DNA from: Plumapathes pennacea
Taxonomy: Eukaryota; Cnidaria; Anthozoa; Antipatharia; Myriopathidae
Length of the DNA stretch: 64,000 bases
Assembly: GCA_964036295.1 (NCBI GenBank)
Contig: OZ038471.1
Location: forward strand, 7,438,001 to 7,502,000
Reading direction: 5' to 3'
In this document: in pieces, positions 45,726 to 58,589 of the stretch
How the letters are laid out: each line of letters opens with the position of its first letter
Numbering within the stretch: position 1 is the stretch's first letter
Made by a program: the position numbers and the translations under genes
Notes under the pieces: model-generated
Databases searched by the model: none
What the model was told of the DNA's origin: nothing
Seen by the model: only the letters and a program-made list of their open reading frames with translations

Positions 45726-45788
45726 TTCTCCTTTCACTTCTGAGCTCATTCCATAAAATCCTAGTCATGCAGTAAGCAGAGTGGGGAG

Positions 45789-45810
45789 GGGGGGGGGGGG
45801 GGGGGGGGGT
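45789..45810. repeat. Poly-G tract
   Basis: More than 20 consecutive G immediately after the minisatellite region. A similar tract lies at 56470-56496. Confidence 0.9.
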
Positions 45811-46627
45811 GTCTTGTTTGCTTACAGGGGGATTCCTCCATCACCCCTGCCTTCTCAGCTAATAGAAGAGAGTATTGCAAACATTTTGGGAATTTACAGT
45901 TGCTGTTATGTCAAGTATTTTGTTCAGAATTTTCGCATCATTTGAGTATCAGCACTATATGGTACTCTACTGGGAAGTTGAGGGGAAGGGAGGGGAAGGA
46001 AGGCAAACCCAGGAGCATTCTGAGGGAATGCTGGAATAGAATGAGGCATGTGGGCAACCCCTAGCAAAGCTGCAGCTTGATTAATAATAATCAATTATTG
46101 ATTATATTAACTATTCAGGTATTATGAATCATTAAATTATATTGCAAATCTCTATATTTCAGGAATGAAATAATCCCAAAGTTAAAGTGCTACAACATGT
46201 TCTATGAGCACAAGAAAGCTCTTCAGCTGAGCAGCAGAAAGGTACAGTGTAGTTACTTCTTAACAAAATGACTATAATATTGTTGTAGCCTGCAAACATT
46301 AGTGAATGGGTAAAGTACAGGTCACAGTTATATATAATATATAAGCACTGAACATACAACCTTATAACATAGTCGCAATATAAGCCACATTCTGATTGGT
46401 CGAAGAGCGTGCTCCATAACTTTATCGTGCACGCCCGTGCTCAATAATATGACGTGAGCAAATGCCGCTTCCTTTCGACTTTTTCTAGCTTTCCTCGTTT
46501 ATAAATTAATAGAAGCTTTACAACTAAGAAGAAAATAGCTTTATTTTCCAAAGACATTTGTACTACATGAAGTCAAACTGGCACCCAAAGGAAATCAGTA
46601 ATCAAGTCTGAAAAATTCTGTATTTCA

Positions 46628-47104
46628 ATGGTCGGCACAGGAAATTGTATGAATCAAAACTCACCTATTTCTCGACGGCTTAATTCTGATGGACTTAGTG
46701 AAATCCATCACAGCAAAGATAAATTAATCCGTCAAGCCTTCAATGGCTTTGAAATGAAACGGCGTTCATTCATTCTGAAAGCCGCTATACTTGCAGTGTT
46801 TACAGTACAGTTTGCTGGCAGCTTGAATAACAAACAAGTCCGCTCGGCAAACATTTCCATCTCTTTCACTTATGGTGATTGTTTACATTCTTCGATGGAT
46901 CACTTTGCTTCTCCAGACCCGCATTGCATGTCTGCTATAGTTCAAGGTGAATCTCACGTTGTTTTGAAGCGGCGACTTGAAGCGTTCATCTTCAACAATT
47001 GTACCGTTCAAAACATTTACATCGTCACGAATTCCAAAGTCACCAAAGGCTGCTGGCTTTCACCACGCCAGGTTAACAGTACTTTCAGTATTTTCGTCGT
47101 TTAA
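46628..47104 (+). other. Unrecognised 158-codon open frame
   Basis: Starts MVGTGNCMNQNSPISRR and has a hydrophobic stretch AAILAVFTVQFAGSL at about residues 52-66, followed by a Cys-containing polar region to the stop. No family was recognised and no splice partner is evident. It may be a single-exon secreted or membrane protein, or chance. Confidence 0.25.
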
Positions 47105-47288
47105 ACGACATCTTTTTTATCGACACTCATCAACTTTTAGCTGGCAGAAATGTTAGTAAGTTGTGGTGTGTTTTCAATCATCCAATGAGAGAGTTTGTTT
47201 TGCCTTTTGCGCGTTGAAAGAGAATTTTGCATTCAATCAGAAATGAAAACTTGTTTTTTGCTCGTAATTTCGTGTGTCTGTGTTATAA

Positions 47289-47480
47289 AAGAATTGGTTC
47301 ATGCTTTTAGCTGTGCATCTATCGAGTTATGGATGCACTTGGGAATTTGGGAGAGCACTCGTGAAGCTAGAGTTGCTCTCGGCTACGCCTCGAGCAACTC
47401 TTACGCTTCTCTCATGCTCTCCCAACTTCCCGCATGCATCCATAACTCGATAGATGCACGCTAAACATGAACCAATTCTT
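47289..47480. mobile_element. 192-bp palindromic MITE
   Basis: Arms start AAGAATTGGTTCATG and contain GTGCATCTATCGAGTTATGG; the two halves are complementary over nearly the full length, giving a single long hairpin. It is followed at once by an AT microsatellite. Confidence 0.85.
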
Positions 47481-47482
47481 AA

Positions 47483-47524
<42 letters not shown>

Positions 47525-47529
47525 TCGTT

Positions 47530-47805
47530 TCAAAAAAGGTTGACCCTCAAAAAATAGCAAATTAGGCAAATACCACGACCGAAAGGGATATTGGGATTCA
47601 TGATTAATTTCAGCTTGTTTACTGAATAGCCCAGAATTTCAGACAAATATATTTTTCTCCAGCGAAGTTCACACTCTATGCACACGGCATGACTTATTCA
47701 AACGTGAATATTATCAGATTCATATCATTTCGTCTATTTCACAGAATCCCTTTTGGTCGTGGTATTTGCCTATTTTGCTATTTTTTTAGGGTCAACCTTT
47801 TTGAA
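47530..47805. mobile_element. 276-bp TIR element inserted in an AT microsatellite
   Basis: Inverted ends of about 55 bases start TTCAAAAAAGGTTGACCCTC and contain CAAATACCACGACC. It sits between two AT runs (47485-47521 and 47806-47838), which suggests insertion at TA as for Tc1/mariner-type elements. Confidence 0.72.
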
Positions 47806-48973
47806 TATATATATATATATAATATATATATATATATAGACACAATATTTTGCTGAGATTCTGGTGAGGAACAAAAACATGTGGGTGGGAGCAAAATATC
47901 TGACAGGTTTTCATAAACTGTTGATAACCTTCTGCGGCCTTTCTAGTCTGCTTGTTTACCCTTTCTTCTTTTTGTCCGTATTCTATCCTCGTGATCACCT
48001 TTACATGTGTGTTGTCTCCCCTGCCATGCTTTTTCCATGTCATATCCAGCCCGATTGCTGTTTTTCCTCTTATTGTGAAGGGATTGACACTTTACCTTTG
48101 ATGCAGTTGTCAGTTAAAAATCTTTTTTCAAACTTGACAGTTAAAATGTAATGCTTATGCCCAGTTGTGGAACTGATTTTGTCCAGAAAAGACTTTAGCA
48201 GCATGCATGACACATGAAGGAGATCAGTACAAGTTTCAGAAATGTTTAATCAAGTACAAGACAATACTCTACACCAAAAACATTTAAAAATCTGATTGTC
48301 GAACTAACATACTTTGGATTTAAAATGCCAGTCTATATACACTCATTTTATACATGTGTCCTTAAGATCATTATAGCAGATTGCTTGGTTGGGATACAGA
48401 ACATTGTATTATTTAACGTTTTGTGCATTACCATATGCAATAGTATGTGTAAACATGTACCAGGGCATTAATCATAAACTGTTTTAAAAATAACCTAACA
48501 ACCTACTGAACTAATCAACTTACAATACTCCTAAACAAATACAATGAGTTTATTAATCATCTGGGCGTATTTGCCAATGGAAAGCACGGTTAGGCCAATC
48601 CTGGATTAGGCCGAAACTTTTTTGTTGTCCAGAGCCCAAAAGTTGCTCATAGCATCAACCCCCTGATGCGTTTTGACCTAGAAAGAACTTAAAGTTGGTC
48701 TTTCAAAAACCCTGCAGTTTGGTGGCCAAAAGTTCGGGAGAAAGAATTTGGTTAATCATGGGTTAGCCTAATCACGGCCCTGGTGTTGTTGATCACAACT
48801 GTTACTGTATGTACAAAGATTCTGCAGCTATTAATATTGCTTTGCCCGCGATCACAGAACCCCCCAAAAAAACTGATAACACGCAAATTGAATCTGTCAT
48901 TTGCGCTGAGGGAGAATTTTCCTAAGTTGTTATCGTTCTAGAGCAATGAAGGATGTTCCTTGGCCTTATAGAG

Positions 48974-51130
48974 TCATCTCACACCCATGTTTTGCACGCT
49001 GGTCGTGAAATTACTTTTCGGTCACAGTGTCTTTGGCTTGGCTTGTTGGCGAGAGCATCGCTGCAGTTTTTGTGGTGGTCGTTTGTTGTCTCTCCACTTT
49101 CATTTCTATTTGAAGTCCTTTCATGGGCATATCTGGTGATGACAGTTTTTAGCCGTTTCTCCATTTCAAACTCTTGTAGTGTTTGCTCGTTATCCCCATC
49201 AGATAACACAGTGAAAAGCTTCGGAAAAAAGCCAGCTAAGAAAATGGCCACTGCCTTTATAGTTACAGGACCTATTCCTGAACGAGCACCAAATATCTTG
49301 ATTGAAATATAGACGGATCCAACAAAAACCATGAAGTATACTATTTTCGTGAATGCCACCCAGAGATCTTCCATTATTGACATTCCCAGTTCTTTGCATG
49401 CTGCTTCATACAGATCTTCTGGTATTGCCATGGCCCGCCATTTATAGTGTAGACAAAAAGCGAGTCTTCGCTTTCGTCGCTTCCTTTTGACGCATGATAC
49501 TGTTCAATTCCTTGACATAACTTCATTTTCAGCAGTTGATACTTTTCTGGGAAAGACGTAAAGCAGCTGTAAAGGTAGTACAGAATCAGAAATAACAAGG
49601 CCAGCATTGGAAGAGCAGTATCTCCATGGTCAATTGCTGCCATTATTGAGAAAGGAAGTGCAGTTGCCCATGCCACTGAAATCACATAGTTCCACTACTG
49701 AAGACCACTGTACGTGATTATGAGCAGAAGAATATATATCCTCTTCACCATATGTGAATATGATTTGCCAAAAAATGCAAAGTCACAGTGATCCCATCCC
49801 GGATTAAACCATTTCAGTTTGATATCCCTCAAAATTAAGGTACAAATGGGAGGAGAAACTCCAAGACATACAACTAAAATGAATGCATATTCGAAGATAA
49901 ACACTGGAATGGCAATTAGAAGAAAGATAACAGCAAAGCAGAAAATGCGACAAACTGACCAAATTGTATACTCTAGAGAATCGAAATGAGGACGAACCAA
50001 GGAAACGCGTGAATTAAACCAGTTATAATTCCGAAAGTGGAATTTACGAAAGTATTCCATAGAGACAGATGGATAGTTACTCATGTGCACTTTCATTGCA
50101 TTACCTGTACTTGAGTGTATAACAGACTGAGAGAATGCAATAAAGACACTTCGAGTTGCAGACTCCCTGTCTGAGCACGAAATGTTCAATGATTAACTTT
50201 ATCACGTATGCGCAATAAAAGAATGCTGCAAACAGTTTTGTATGAAGCCTTTTAACGTCGAAGCCAGGTGCAATAATTAGAGGAAAAGCAAACATGCAGG
50301 GGTATAACACAGCTCTGAAAAGAAAATCCCTGGTCTTATACAGAAGGGGCGGCATGTTTTGAGAGACACAAGCTTTGACGACCAAACTGCGGAAGCTAGC
50401 AGGACTCGGATCTTCCAGCTTAATGCAACGAATGCCACCTTTAGAAACCTTCGGAAGATCTGAAAATAAACAAAGAACGGCTGGAAGGTACCCCAATATC
50501 ATCATACTTATGAAGAATCTTAATATGTTCAACATCCTGAACCAGCGGAAAAATTTTGAGTGGACTTCGTTGCACATTATTTTAGACGTTGACTTATCAA
50601 GCTGGCAGCACTTGTACGACTTATTAGTTTTCTCTTGTGATTCCAGAGGAAAGCAGAGTGTTCCTTCACTTGTTTGCATTAAGTCCTGCATCAGATTTCT
50701 CATGGCTGCGTCGAGAAGCGATGTTCTGCTGGGTTCATCAAGTGCGGCTCTTCGTACCATTCTTGTACAATTCAAGCGAATGTTCATTCGGTAGTGTCTA
50801 AATTCAGGCACGAGAAATGCTTACGGAAGTACAAAATGTGCTTTATAAGCAGATATATAATGTAGATAAGCCAGAAGCGTGATGTCATGTCCGAATAACG
50901 CTGATAGCGATTTGGAATAAATAACAAAAAAAAAAAAAAAAAAAAATGTAACAGTCCTCTTGAAAATTGGTCGATAACAGAAAGGGTCTTTGCCTTCAGT
51001 CAAAATGAGTTTACCAATAGATGCCCCTTGGTGTATGGCAGGACTATAATACATGAACAAAAACAAGATTCCTCGTACACACTGGCTTTCTGCTGATAAA
51101 TGCTCTCTGCGATGCGAAAAGGCTGAGTGA
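48974..51130 (-). pseudogene. Broken intronless multi-pass membrane protein gene
   Basis: One collinear coding sequence split over frames. It begins about 51130 with FMYYSPAIHQGASIGKLIL. An A/T run at about 50925-50946 then disturbs the frame. It continues 50811-50160 (MNIRLNCTRMVRRAALDEP; many membrane segments). It shifts frame near 50180 and goes on with NISCSDRESATRSVFIAFSQ. An in-frame TAG follows at 49697-49695, then VAWATALPFSIMAAIDHGD, another shift near 49430, and the C-terminus (IPEDLYEAACKELGMSIMED). Several hydrophobic helices and a C-terminal IPEDLYEAA motif resemble a large family of uncharacterised anthozoan multi-pass proteins. That resemblance is from memory, and no function is known. 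At least three independent breaks make a functional product unlikely. Confidence 0.72.
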
Positions 51131-51144
51131 GCGGAAACACTTCA

Positions 51145-51386
51145 GGGCCCAGTTGTTCGAAAGCCGATTAAACTAATCCAGGATTAACGAAATTCTTTCT
51201 CTCGAACTCTGCCAATAAACAGCAACGTTTTGTTCGAAGATGGATTAAAAAGCTTGTTCCAGCTTAAGAAGTATCAAGGAAGTCGTTGTAGGACAAAACC
51301 TTCACATTTTCAGGTTTATAAATGACAAGAAAGTTTAGACCTAATCCAGGCGATTAGCCTAATCGTGCTTTGAAAAACCGGGCCCA
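51145..51386. mobile_element. TIR element with GGGCCCAGTTGTTCGAAAG ends
   Basis: Left end GGGCCCAGTTGTTCGAAAGC, right end CTTTGAAAAACCGGGCCC, with AATCCAGG motifs inside each end. It directly abuts the 5' end of the broken membrane-protein gene. Confidence 0.65.
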
Positions 51387-51428
51387 GAGCAGTGCACAGT
51401 TATGGAGTGGACGTATAACCGTGTGTAA

Positions 51429-51612
51429 GGGCCCGGTCGCACTAGGAAGTTTAGTCGATAATAACTCAGTATCGAGAGCAATACGACGGCTTCTTCAATG
51501 TTTGGAAGCAACTTGCTGACATATATTTCTGGTTACAAGTGCTGTTTGCACTTCAAATGATGCCTGAATTTTGATATTTATGTTGTTAAAGTTACGAGTG
51601 CGACCGGAGCCT
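51429..51612. mobile_element. TIR element with GGGCCCGGTCGCAC ends
   Basis: Starts GGGCCCGGTCGCACTAGG and ends GAGTGCGACCGGAGCC. The internal AGAGCAATACGACGGCTT recurs, inverted, at about 55275-55295, so a second degenerate copy occupies 55010-55335. Confidence 0.6.
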
Positions 51613-53632
51613 AAGCCGCATGATTTTAATCAAAATTGTCACCCAAATTTTGCATAAAAACTTATCACTACCATGATATGGTTACTCGACCCTTCGATAA
51701 ATATTGCATGTGTCACGCTTGCTGTAAAGTAGCAGTCACGGCTTTGGTTTGGACTCGAAGAGTTTTATGTGTCGACGTTAATGTTGTTTAAAATGTCTTA
51801 AGTGTGATCAGGACCTTATAAGAGTGTGATTTTTTACTAAGAGCAGTTTTCCTTATGTAGTTGTTCATTCTCGAACTCGCTATTTGTTGCTCGATCTGGG
51901 ATAGCTCCTTCAACTCTGTTTTTTATCCGGTGTGACATTCCGAAGTCCTCTTCATCATAGTTTATTATTTTGTTAGTACAACCGACTCAAATTTGATAAC
52001 ATATCTTTATTGTACTTTTATGCAAACCAATCAGAGGGCAGCATAAAAATTGCCTTAAATTTTCCTTCGATACCGGGAAGGTCTAATTTCTTTATACAGG
52101 CTGACGCAATGTGTTTCAGACTGTAGCAAAGAAGTTTTTTCACCCTTCAAAGAGTAGTCAATGATGTATATGTCTTTGAGCTTAGTATGGTCAGATGATC
52201 TCAAACAAATGGGTCGAGCTATCGATTTGTTGAATAATCCCCTGGGTATTTAGGGATTATGCCTAATGGCAATTATGTAAACCTCTAACGTTGACCACAT
52301 GTATGTATATCACTAGACATCTATTTTAAGTTAGACCATTATTCTAACAAGCCGTTTTGGGCATTAATCTGATGCGGACGTTTTTAAATAGTTAAGGATA
52401 TATACGATAGCTGCGGCAGAATGTGACCATGACGTTTACCCTTTGTAAAAAGTGTTTAACGTGTAGAGTTATTGGTTCAATGTGTCAGTAAAAGTACACT
52501 CGATTGAGTTCAACTTGTTGTCTCACAGTTTTGCTGTTTTTTTTTTTATAAAGGTCGGTGGGAAGCTGTTGCTGGAGGGCGTGTTAAAAGTCTACTGGGG
52601 ACTACGGAAACCAGTTACGCTGGCCGGGCATCGACTGGGAGACTGGCGGAAGAGGTCACACAAGGAACACACAGCTGAAAACGGAAAGGGAACAACAGAG
52701 AGCAGAGACAAATCTTCTTTTGTGAGTGTCGCTGCATGTACTATTATAGAATATGCAAACGAAGTTTTTTTTTTTTGCCTTGCCTTATACTTGCATGAGG
52801 GGCGAGAATTCCGGGTATGCATAAAGACACTATTTGAAAGATAATGATTGTGAACATAGTGCACTAAGAATTACCACCGAAAACATCGAAAGCAGTTCAC
52901 ATTTATCGAAAATTAGTTGCTGTTCAAAGACCATCGCACAGAAAGATTCTCCGACGATTTTTTCCAACCAACTAGATAGTTTCGTTACTGACCTGCCTAC
53001 CTACCTACCGATGTGTGCACCGTGTTCACAGTTACCGGAAAGAGATGACCGAACACGAGAATATCATCACCACGTGACCATTACTTTTCACCTTACATAT
53101 CATGTACCAGTCAGTACAATGTGTTCACGATCGTCAGCAGAGAATAGGTTGTTGTTTAAGACTGATCACATTTTTCAAGACTCATCATATTTTTGTTCTT
53201 TTTTCATATTCATTTTCCTTTCGTTATATGTTCATTCATTTGTTCATTCTCTAACTTCCTGACATGGATACTCTTGTACAAACATAATTAACCATTCGTA
53301 CAATGACTCATAGTTCACTCACACACAGACAGTTTCATATTTAACTCGGATCCCGGACAGAATTTTGTATGAGCTTTATGAATGTTCTATTTTCCAGTAA
53401 AACACCCGTGTCTATATGATAAAGTCTCATATCCAACTAGTTTACCCGTTCCCTTTCACCATTCATGTAGTTGTGTATTTTCGTTTTACTGTCATCTTTG
53501 TGCAACTTCTGCTTACTTTATTGTTAATTCGTTCTCCTCGTGTAGTCTTACCAGTCCAAGACAACCTTCATCCCTCCGTACGGCACCTCAACAAACTTGC
53601 GTGTGAAAATAAGAGTCAATAAATAAGAGAGT

Positions 53633-53690
53633 TTAGTATGGAGTGAGGGAAGGCGTGTCCCCCCACTCCATACTAAAGTCTCTTATTTTT
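53633..53690. repeat. Short palindrome
   Basis: AGAGTTTAGTATGGAGTGAG pairs with CCACTCCATACTAAAGTCTC across a centre of C/G runs; a likely small hairpin element related to 6268. Confidence 0.7.
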
Positions 53691-53744
53691 TGATTTTTAA
53701 AAGCTTGCCATTCAGTTTCTGATGGACCAATCTTGCTAAAACTT

Positions 53745-53975
53745 GGCATACTTACTAATTTGGATGTGCTATTTCTTGTGACGAGGTTATTTTTTTCAAT
53801 TTGATTAATCTCCTGGAACTTCGGAATGGTTAATTCAGATTCTAAATCCTCGTGTTCGCTGATAATAGTGTCAAGTCCAGATTGTAATTTCAGCAGTTTC
53901 TGGGAGTCTTCTTTGTTTTGAATCTCGAGGTTCTTGTCTTTCCTCGTCAGTCTCTTTTGTCTGCTTTTCCAAGTA
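53745..53975 (-). other. Possible coiled-coil exon (dispersed repeat)
   Basis: Minus strand frame reads KLLKLQSGLDTIISEHEDLE then FQEINQIEKNNLVTRN before GTAAGT, with a heptad-like pattern. The last 90 bases recur at 58430-58525 and partly at 6380-6470, so it may be a transposon-borne fragment rather than a host exon. Confidence 0.3.
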
Positions 53976-54821
53976 TCTTTTCACCTTTTGAAAACGCAGG
54001 TAAAAGTTTCTGGTGGGCTCGCGCCTTTCGTGAAAACCAAGATGAAATAACCCTTTAGTGAAACAACGATCACAAAAAATGAAAACAAATTCTTTTGGAT
54101 GTTTGTCATTTATTCGTCACGCCAGGCCAAAAGATGTACTAACACACAAGAATGTGATTGTTTCTTTACAAAGTTCTCAGGCCGAAGAAGTAACACTCAT
54201 CTTTCCACCTGCACATTTTGTATGGGCGCAAAAATTACCTTAAACTCAATCTAAAGACAAAATTTGTCCCGCGCCCTCCTACCGAGTCGCCTTGGGCACG
54301 TTAACTATTCGAACTTTTCTTTATAATTACGGCGAAACGTTTACATGAGGTGCACGCTCTCCACCCCCCCTCCCCCCCTCACCCCTTACCCTTTCCAACG
54401 AGACAAGTTTTAGTTTCTCACGTGAACGACTCGATTTGATTTAATACAGAAATGTATGAATAGTTGGCGCGCCCAGGCTGACTCAAATAAAGGGTTTCTC
54501 GGGTCTTTGGGATAACTTTTTTTCCACATGAACAGGGACCAAAAGACATTTGCGAGAATGGCACGAAATTCTCTAACCCATTCTTACCCAGTACTATCAA
54601 ATATTAAGCAAGAGCAGTGGAAATTATTCCCACCACAAACCTTAGACAGTAAACATTTTATCAAACTCTGATCTCGCCAATCTGTTTTGGCAATATTTGC
54701 AATTTCTCTTCCAGATACGCCGGGAAAGTTTAAAGTATTCTCGAATCAACTTTTCAAAAATAATTACCTTGGTCAGTTCTCTGTGTCAGAAAAACCCATC
54801 CAGGGCAAAGTTTGGACACTT

Positions 54822-55009
54822 AACCCTTTCACTCCTGCGCTCATAATACAAATTCTCCCAACCATTCAAGAAAAATGTATGAGCGATGTAGTGAGAACTG
54901 ATAGGCCAATCAACTTTTATCTGAGCAAACTATCAAGTAGCAAATTCTCCATACTGTATGATAAAACTGTCCTGAAAAACTAAATGAGAAAATTGAAGTT
55001 GATCCTCTC
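54822..55009. repeat. Family-1 MITE
   Basis: Starts AACCCTTTCACTCCTGCGC; the right end is degenerate (AAGTTGATCCTCTC). Confidence 0.7.
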
Positions 55010-55738
55010 AAGCAAACGCAGCATGTTAACAGAACATCGCCCAACAGTGTGCACTGAATGCTTCATGCGACCGTTAGAGCAGCAATTGCGACGTATTCTC
55101 GCGTTTTCCACCGTCTATTCTCATAATTGCGGACTCCAACAACACTGTGCGGTTTTGCAAAGAGTTTTTAGGTAACACTGTTGGGCGATGTTGTACCAAC
55201 ATGTTGCGTTCGTTTGCACAAGCCTCCTATAGACTGAGGCCTCCCGTCACATTTGCTACCACACTACGAACAAGCCGTCGTATTGCTCTCTCTATGCCGA
55301 GTTACATTAACTACAACGGTGTGACCGGGCCCTAGGTTGATCAAAACGCTTTACCAGGAACACGGATTTGATAATAAATATGCTGGTCGAAAATCAGCTT
55401 CGCATTAACAAAGAATCTCAATATAAATCTTATTGACCCTTTCGACCCCACGATAATTAAACAAAATTTTATGAGCAGTGTTAGAAGAACTGACTATCTG
55501 AACGCCACAGATCACATTTTTTCCTTACTCAATCATACCGCTGAACATGTAATGATTTAATTCGATTACTCTCAGGCCAAATTACGAATTTCTCAGTGCT
55601 ACAACCCGAGTTTACATTTTCTTCTTGATTGGCTAGGAGAATGGTTCGCCGTCCTCATCTCGTGCTGAGAGAAAGTAACATGTGACGTATAGACCTAATT
55701 TTAACCGACGTTTAGATCGTTAGCCCTTCGTCGGAGCA

Positions 55739-55990
55739 CGTTAATATCAAGTAGCAAATTCTCCATACTGTATAATAAAACTGTCCTGAAAAACTAAATG
55801 AGAAAATTTAAGTTGATCCTCTCCTTCCCAGAGTACTCAACTGCCCTTCGCTCTTAGTTTTACACCAGAATTTTGCTGTTCAGTGTGGTGGTCGAACAAA
55901 AGCTGATTGAACTACCAGTTCTCACTAAATCACTCATATATTTTCTTTTTGAATGGTTGGGAGAATCTACAGTATGAGGCGAAATTGGTG
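55739..55990. repeat. Composite of two family-1 MITE fragments
   Basis: 55739-55830 repeats part of the preceding copy (AGTAGCAAATTCTCCATACT). 55830-55990 is a more ordinary copy in the opposite orientation. Confidence 0.55.
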
Positions 55991-56297
55991 AAAAAGAGAT
56001 GGCTATATAATCTTTAAATACAGTTTTGATTTATGGAAATTGACAAGAAAAGTTTGCATCGCACTTATTCTGTTCCAGTTGTTCCTCAAAATGATAAAGA
56101 ATGGAAACAATTTCAGTGTCCAAGTATCTTGCGAGATATTGCAGTAAACTAAACTAATAATTAAATTAATTATAGTATAATAATATTATTAAATTGACCA
56201 CTCTATATCTTTATATATATATATATATATACATATACATATTCAATATATATAATTGGAAAACCTTCGTGACCCCTCTTTGCCAGAGCATCCATCC

Positions 56298-57776
56298 TCA
56301 CACTTCTGTTGAAATATTCCCTAATCTTTCCTGTAGTGCACTCTTGTATGCGGCGTACCTGTAAACAAATGATAACAGAATATCAATCGGCGCCCGCTGG
56401 CCAAGTGGGTGGAGTCGATCATCGAGCGAATTGTAACAACAAAATTAGTACTCTTCCTCTCCCCTAACTGGGGGGGGGGGGGGGGGGGGGGGGGGTCATT
56501 TGACGTCCTCATTTCGCTGAAGAATGGGGTATTTGTTGAAACCGAAGCCACGAAAAACCTGTGAACCCGAAGACGGCAAGGGGTGTTCGCTTTCTCCAGC
56601 AATTAACCTGTTTGCCTTTCTTTTCGATCAAATTCAGTGACATCTCTTTCCAAAAACACAAACACACACAAAATACAGTAGAACCTCGTACGTAAAAAAT
56701 TCAGGATTCTAAGGACTGGGGCTGTTTAATCAAATGGTTGGACTAGAAGGGTTCCCTCAGCCAATACAATGGTTTTGTTTAGGTCCTAAAATGTGTAAAA
56801 AACGAAGGCTGCTTTCGCTTCCCAAAATAAGGCATTAACTCTATGGTGAAATAGATAAGCAGCACTTTTCGACCAAACGAAACCACCTCAAACAAGTGGG
56901 ATGAAAATAAAATTCCAGTCACTTTGGCCTTTCAAGGACTCTGAGCAAATCAAGAATTTCGGCGAGCAAAGGACTATGTATGGTTAAGAACCATTTTACT
57001 CCCAAGTTCATAATACAATTTCTCCCAACTATTGAAGAGGAAAATGTACGAGTGGTGTAGTGAGAATTGGTAGTTCGATCAACTTTCATCAGAGCAAGCT
57101 TTCAAAAACCAAATTCTCCTTAATGCAATTGAGATATCTCTGGTGAAATACTGAAAAATAGAATTGAAGTTGATCACTATTGGGAGGGAAAGAGTAATAA
57201 ATATCTTTGTGTCTAGGTCAGTTATCTGCTTGCTATAATGTCACCCTTAGTTGTGACAAATTTAAATGATCAACTCACTTTTCTTTTATTCTCTCCACAG
57301 CTTTCTCTTCCTCTTCTTTGAACTTTTGCAGGAAAGCCTCTAGAATTGGTGTAGCGAAGTGAATATACTGAGCGACCTGAAGAAAGCGACAAATATGAAC
57401 ACAAGTTAGGTATGGCTACAAAGTCCTAAAAGATTACGATTACCAAACGCAAATATGACATTTCGTGTCAGTGTAAGTAAAGAACTCTATGGTAGATGGA
57501 ACGTGCATAAGTTTGACAAACTGACGCTTCCTTTTATTAGACATTTCTTGCTATTTCATTCAGCTTGCAAAAAATGGCAAGCAATCTCTTTCTTTGGTTC
57601 AAGCTGGTCAGACTATAAAATCCCCTGATTCTACTTCTACAGGTTCCAAAATTCAGAACGCCAGATGTCGGATGTTAGAGATATTACAACACAACAAAAC
57701 ACCAGCCCATTAGACTTGCCTCTGCTGAAATGGTGTTTCCTTCATCTATTTCCATGACAAAGATCCTGGCAAGACC
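56298..57776 (-). CDS. Unrecognised coiled-coil gene, last three exons
   Basis: Exons 57720-57776, 57279-57376 and 56298-56358 join in phase and end in a stop at 56298. The combined 71 residues read GLARIFVMEIDEGNTISAE, then VAQYIHFATPILEAFLQKF, then a charged helix KEEEEKAVERIKEK, and end YAAYKSALQERLGNISTEV. The charged helix suggests a coiled coil at the C-terminus. The first visible intron uses a GCAAGT donor (GC-AG type), and the second uses GTGAGT. Earlier exons, which must end in phase 0, were not found up to 64 kb. The three-exon structure is convincing, but the family is not recognised. A BAR-like or other scaffold helix is only a guess. Confidence 0.6.
56470..56496. repeat. Poly-G tract
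   Basis: About 27 consecutive G in an intergenic or intronic position. Confidence 0.9.
56989..57195. repeat. Family-1 MITE in intron
   Basis: Starts AACCATTTTACTCCCAAG and ends TTGGGAGGGAAAGAGT; between the last two exons of the coiled-coil gene. Confidence 0.72.
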
Positions 57777-58210
57777 CTGTGAAGGAGAATATTACAATGA
57801 TCGTGGTCTTTCCGTTGCTGTAGTTACAAGTTGTGGAGAGGAGGCTCAATAGGATAAACTGTTTACATTTCGTTTAGCAAACTATTCCAATGGAGTTCAT
57901 AAATATGTATCTGGGTCGCATTCACCGAACTTTCGTACAAAGCCACCAACATTTTGCTCCATCAAGCTCTAAACTTTTCAAAAGGAACGTGAAAATAGTC
58001 GTGCGAAACTGTTAGTCAAGAACTTTTAATTCGCAAAGATACAAACAAAATTTACCAACTTTTTCTTTAGTAAGTACGGACTTGCGTGTCATAATGTGTT
58101 TTCGACCTCCATCACATTTTGTAACTTTTTATTCTCCCAAACATTCTCACAAAAATTGTTCCTGCGTCTCCTTTTAGCATTTTACAACAACAGACAGAAA
58201 GAATCAGTCT

Positions 58211-58371
58211 AGCCCTTTCATTCCCAACAGTGATTTACTTTAATTTCCTCCTAGCATTGGCCTCGTTTATGTAAAGCTGATTAAGCCATCTATATTTACT
58301 ACATCGTTCACACATTTTCTTCATAAAACGTTTAGAGAATCTGCATGTTTGAACTTGGGGGTGATAGGGTA
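58211..58371. repeat. Family-1 MITE, shortened
   Basis: Starts AGCCCTTTCATTCCCAACAG and ends TTGGGGGTGATAGGGT; about 40 bases shorter than the others. Confidence 0.65.
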
Positions 58372-58589
58372 AAATGAGTCAGGTGTCATTCGGTTTGTCA
58401 TAGACCAATCTGACTTGCTGAAACTTAGAATACTTACTAATTTGGATGTTCTCTTTCTTGTGATGAGGTAATTTTTTTCAACTTGATTAAGTTTGGTTAA
58501 TCTCCTGGAACTTCGGAATGGCTAATCAGCCCGTCGTGTCTCATTTCAAAAAACGCGGGCAACATTGAATATCCTGCGAACTTGTCCAT

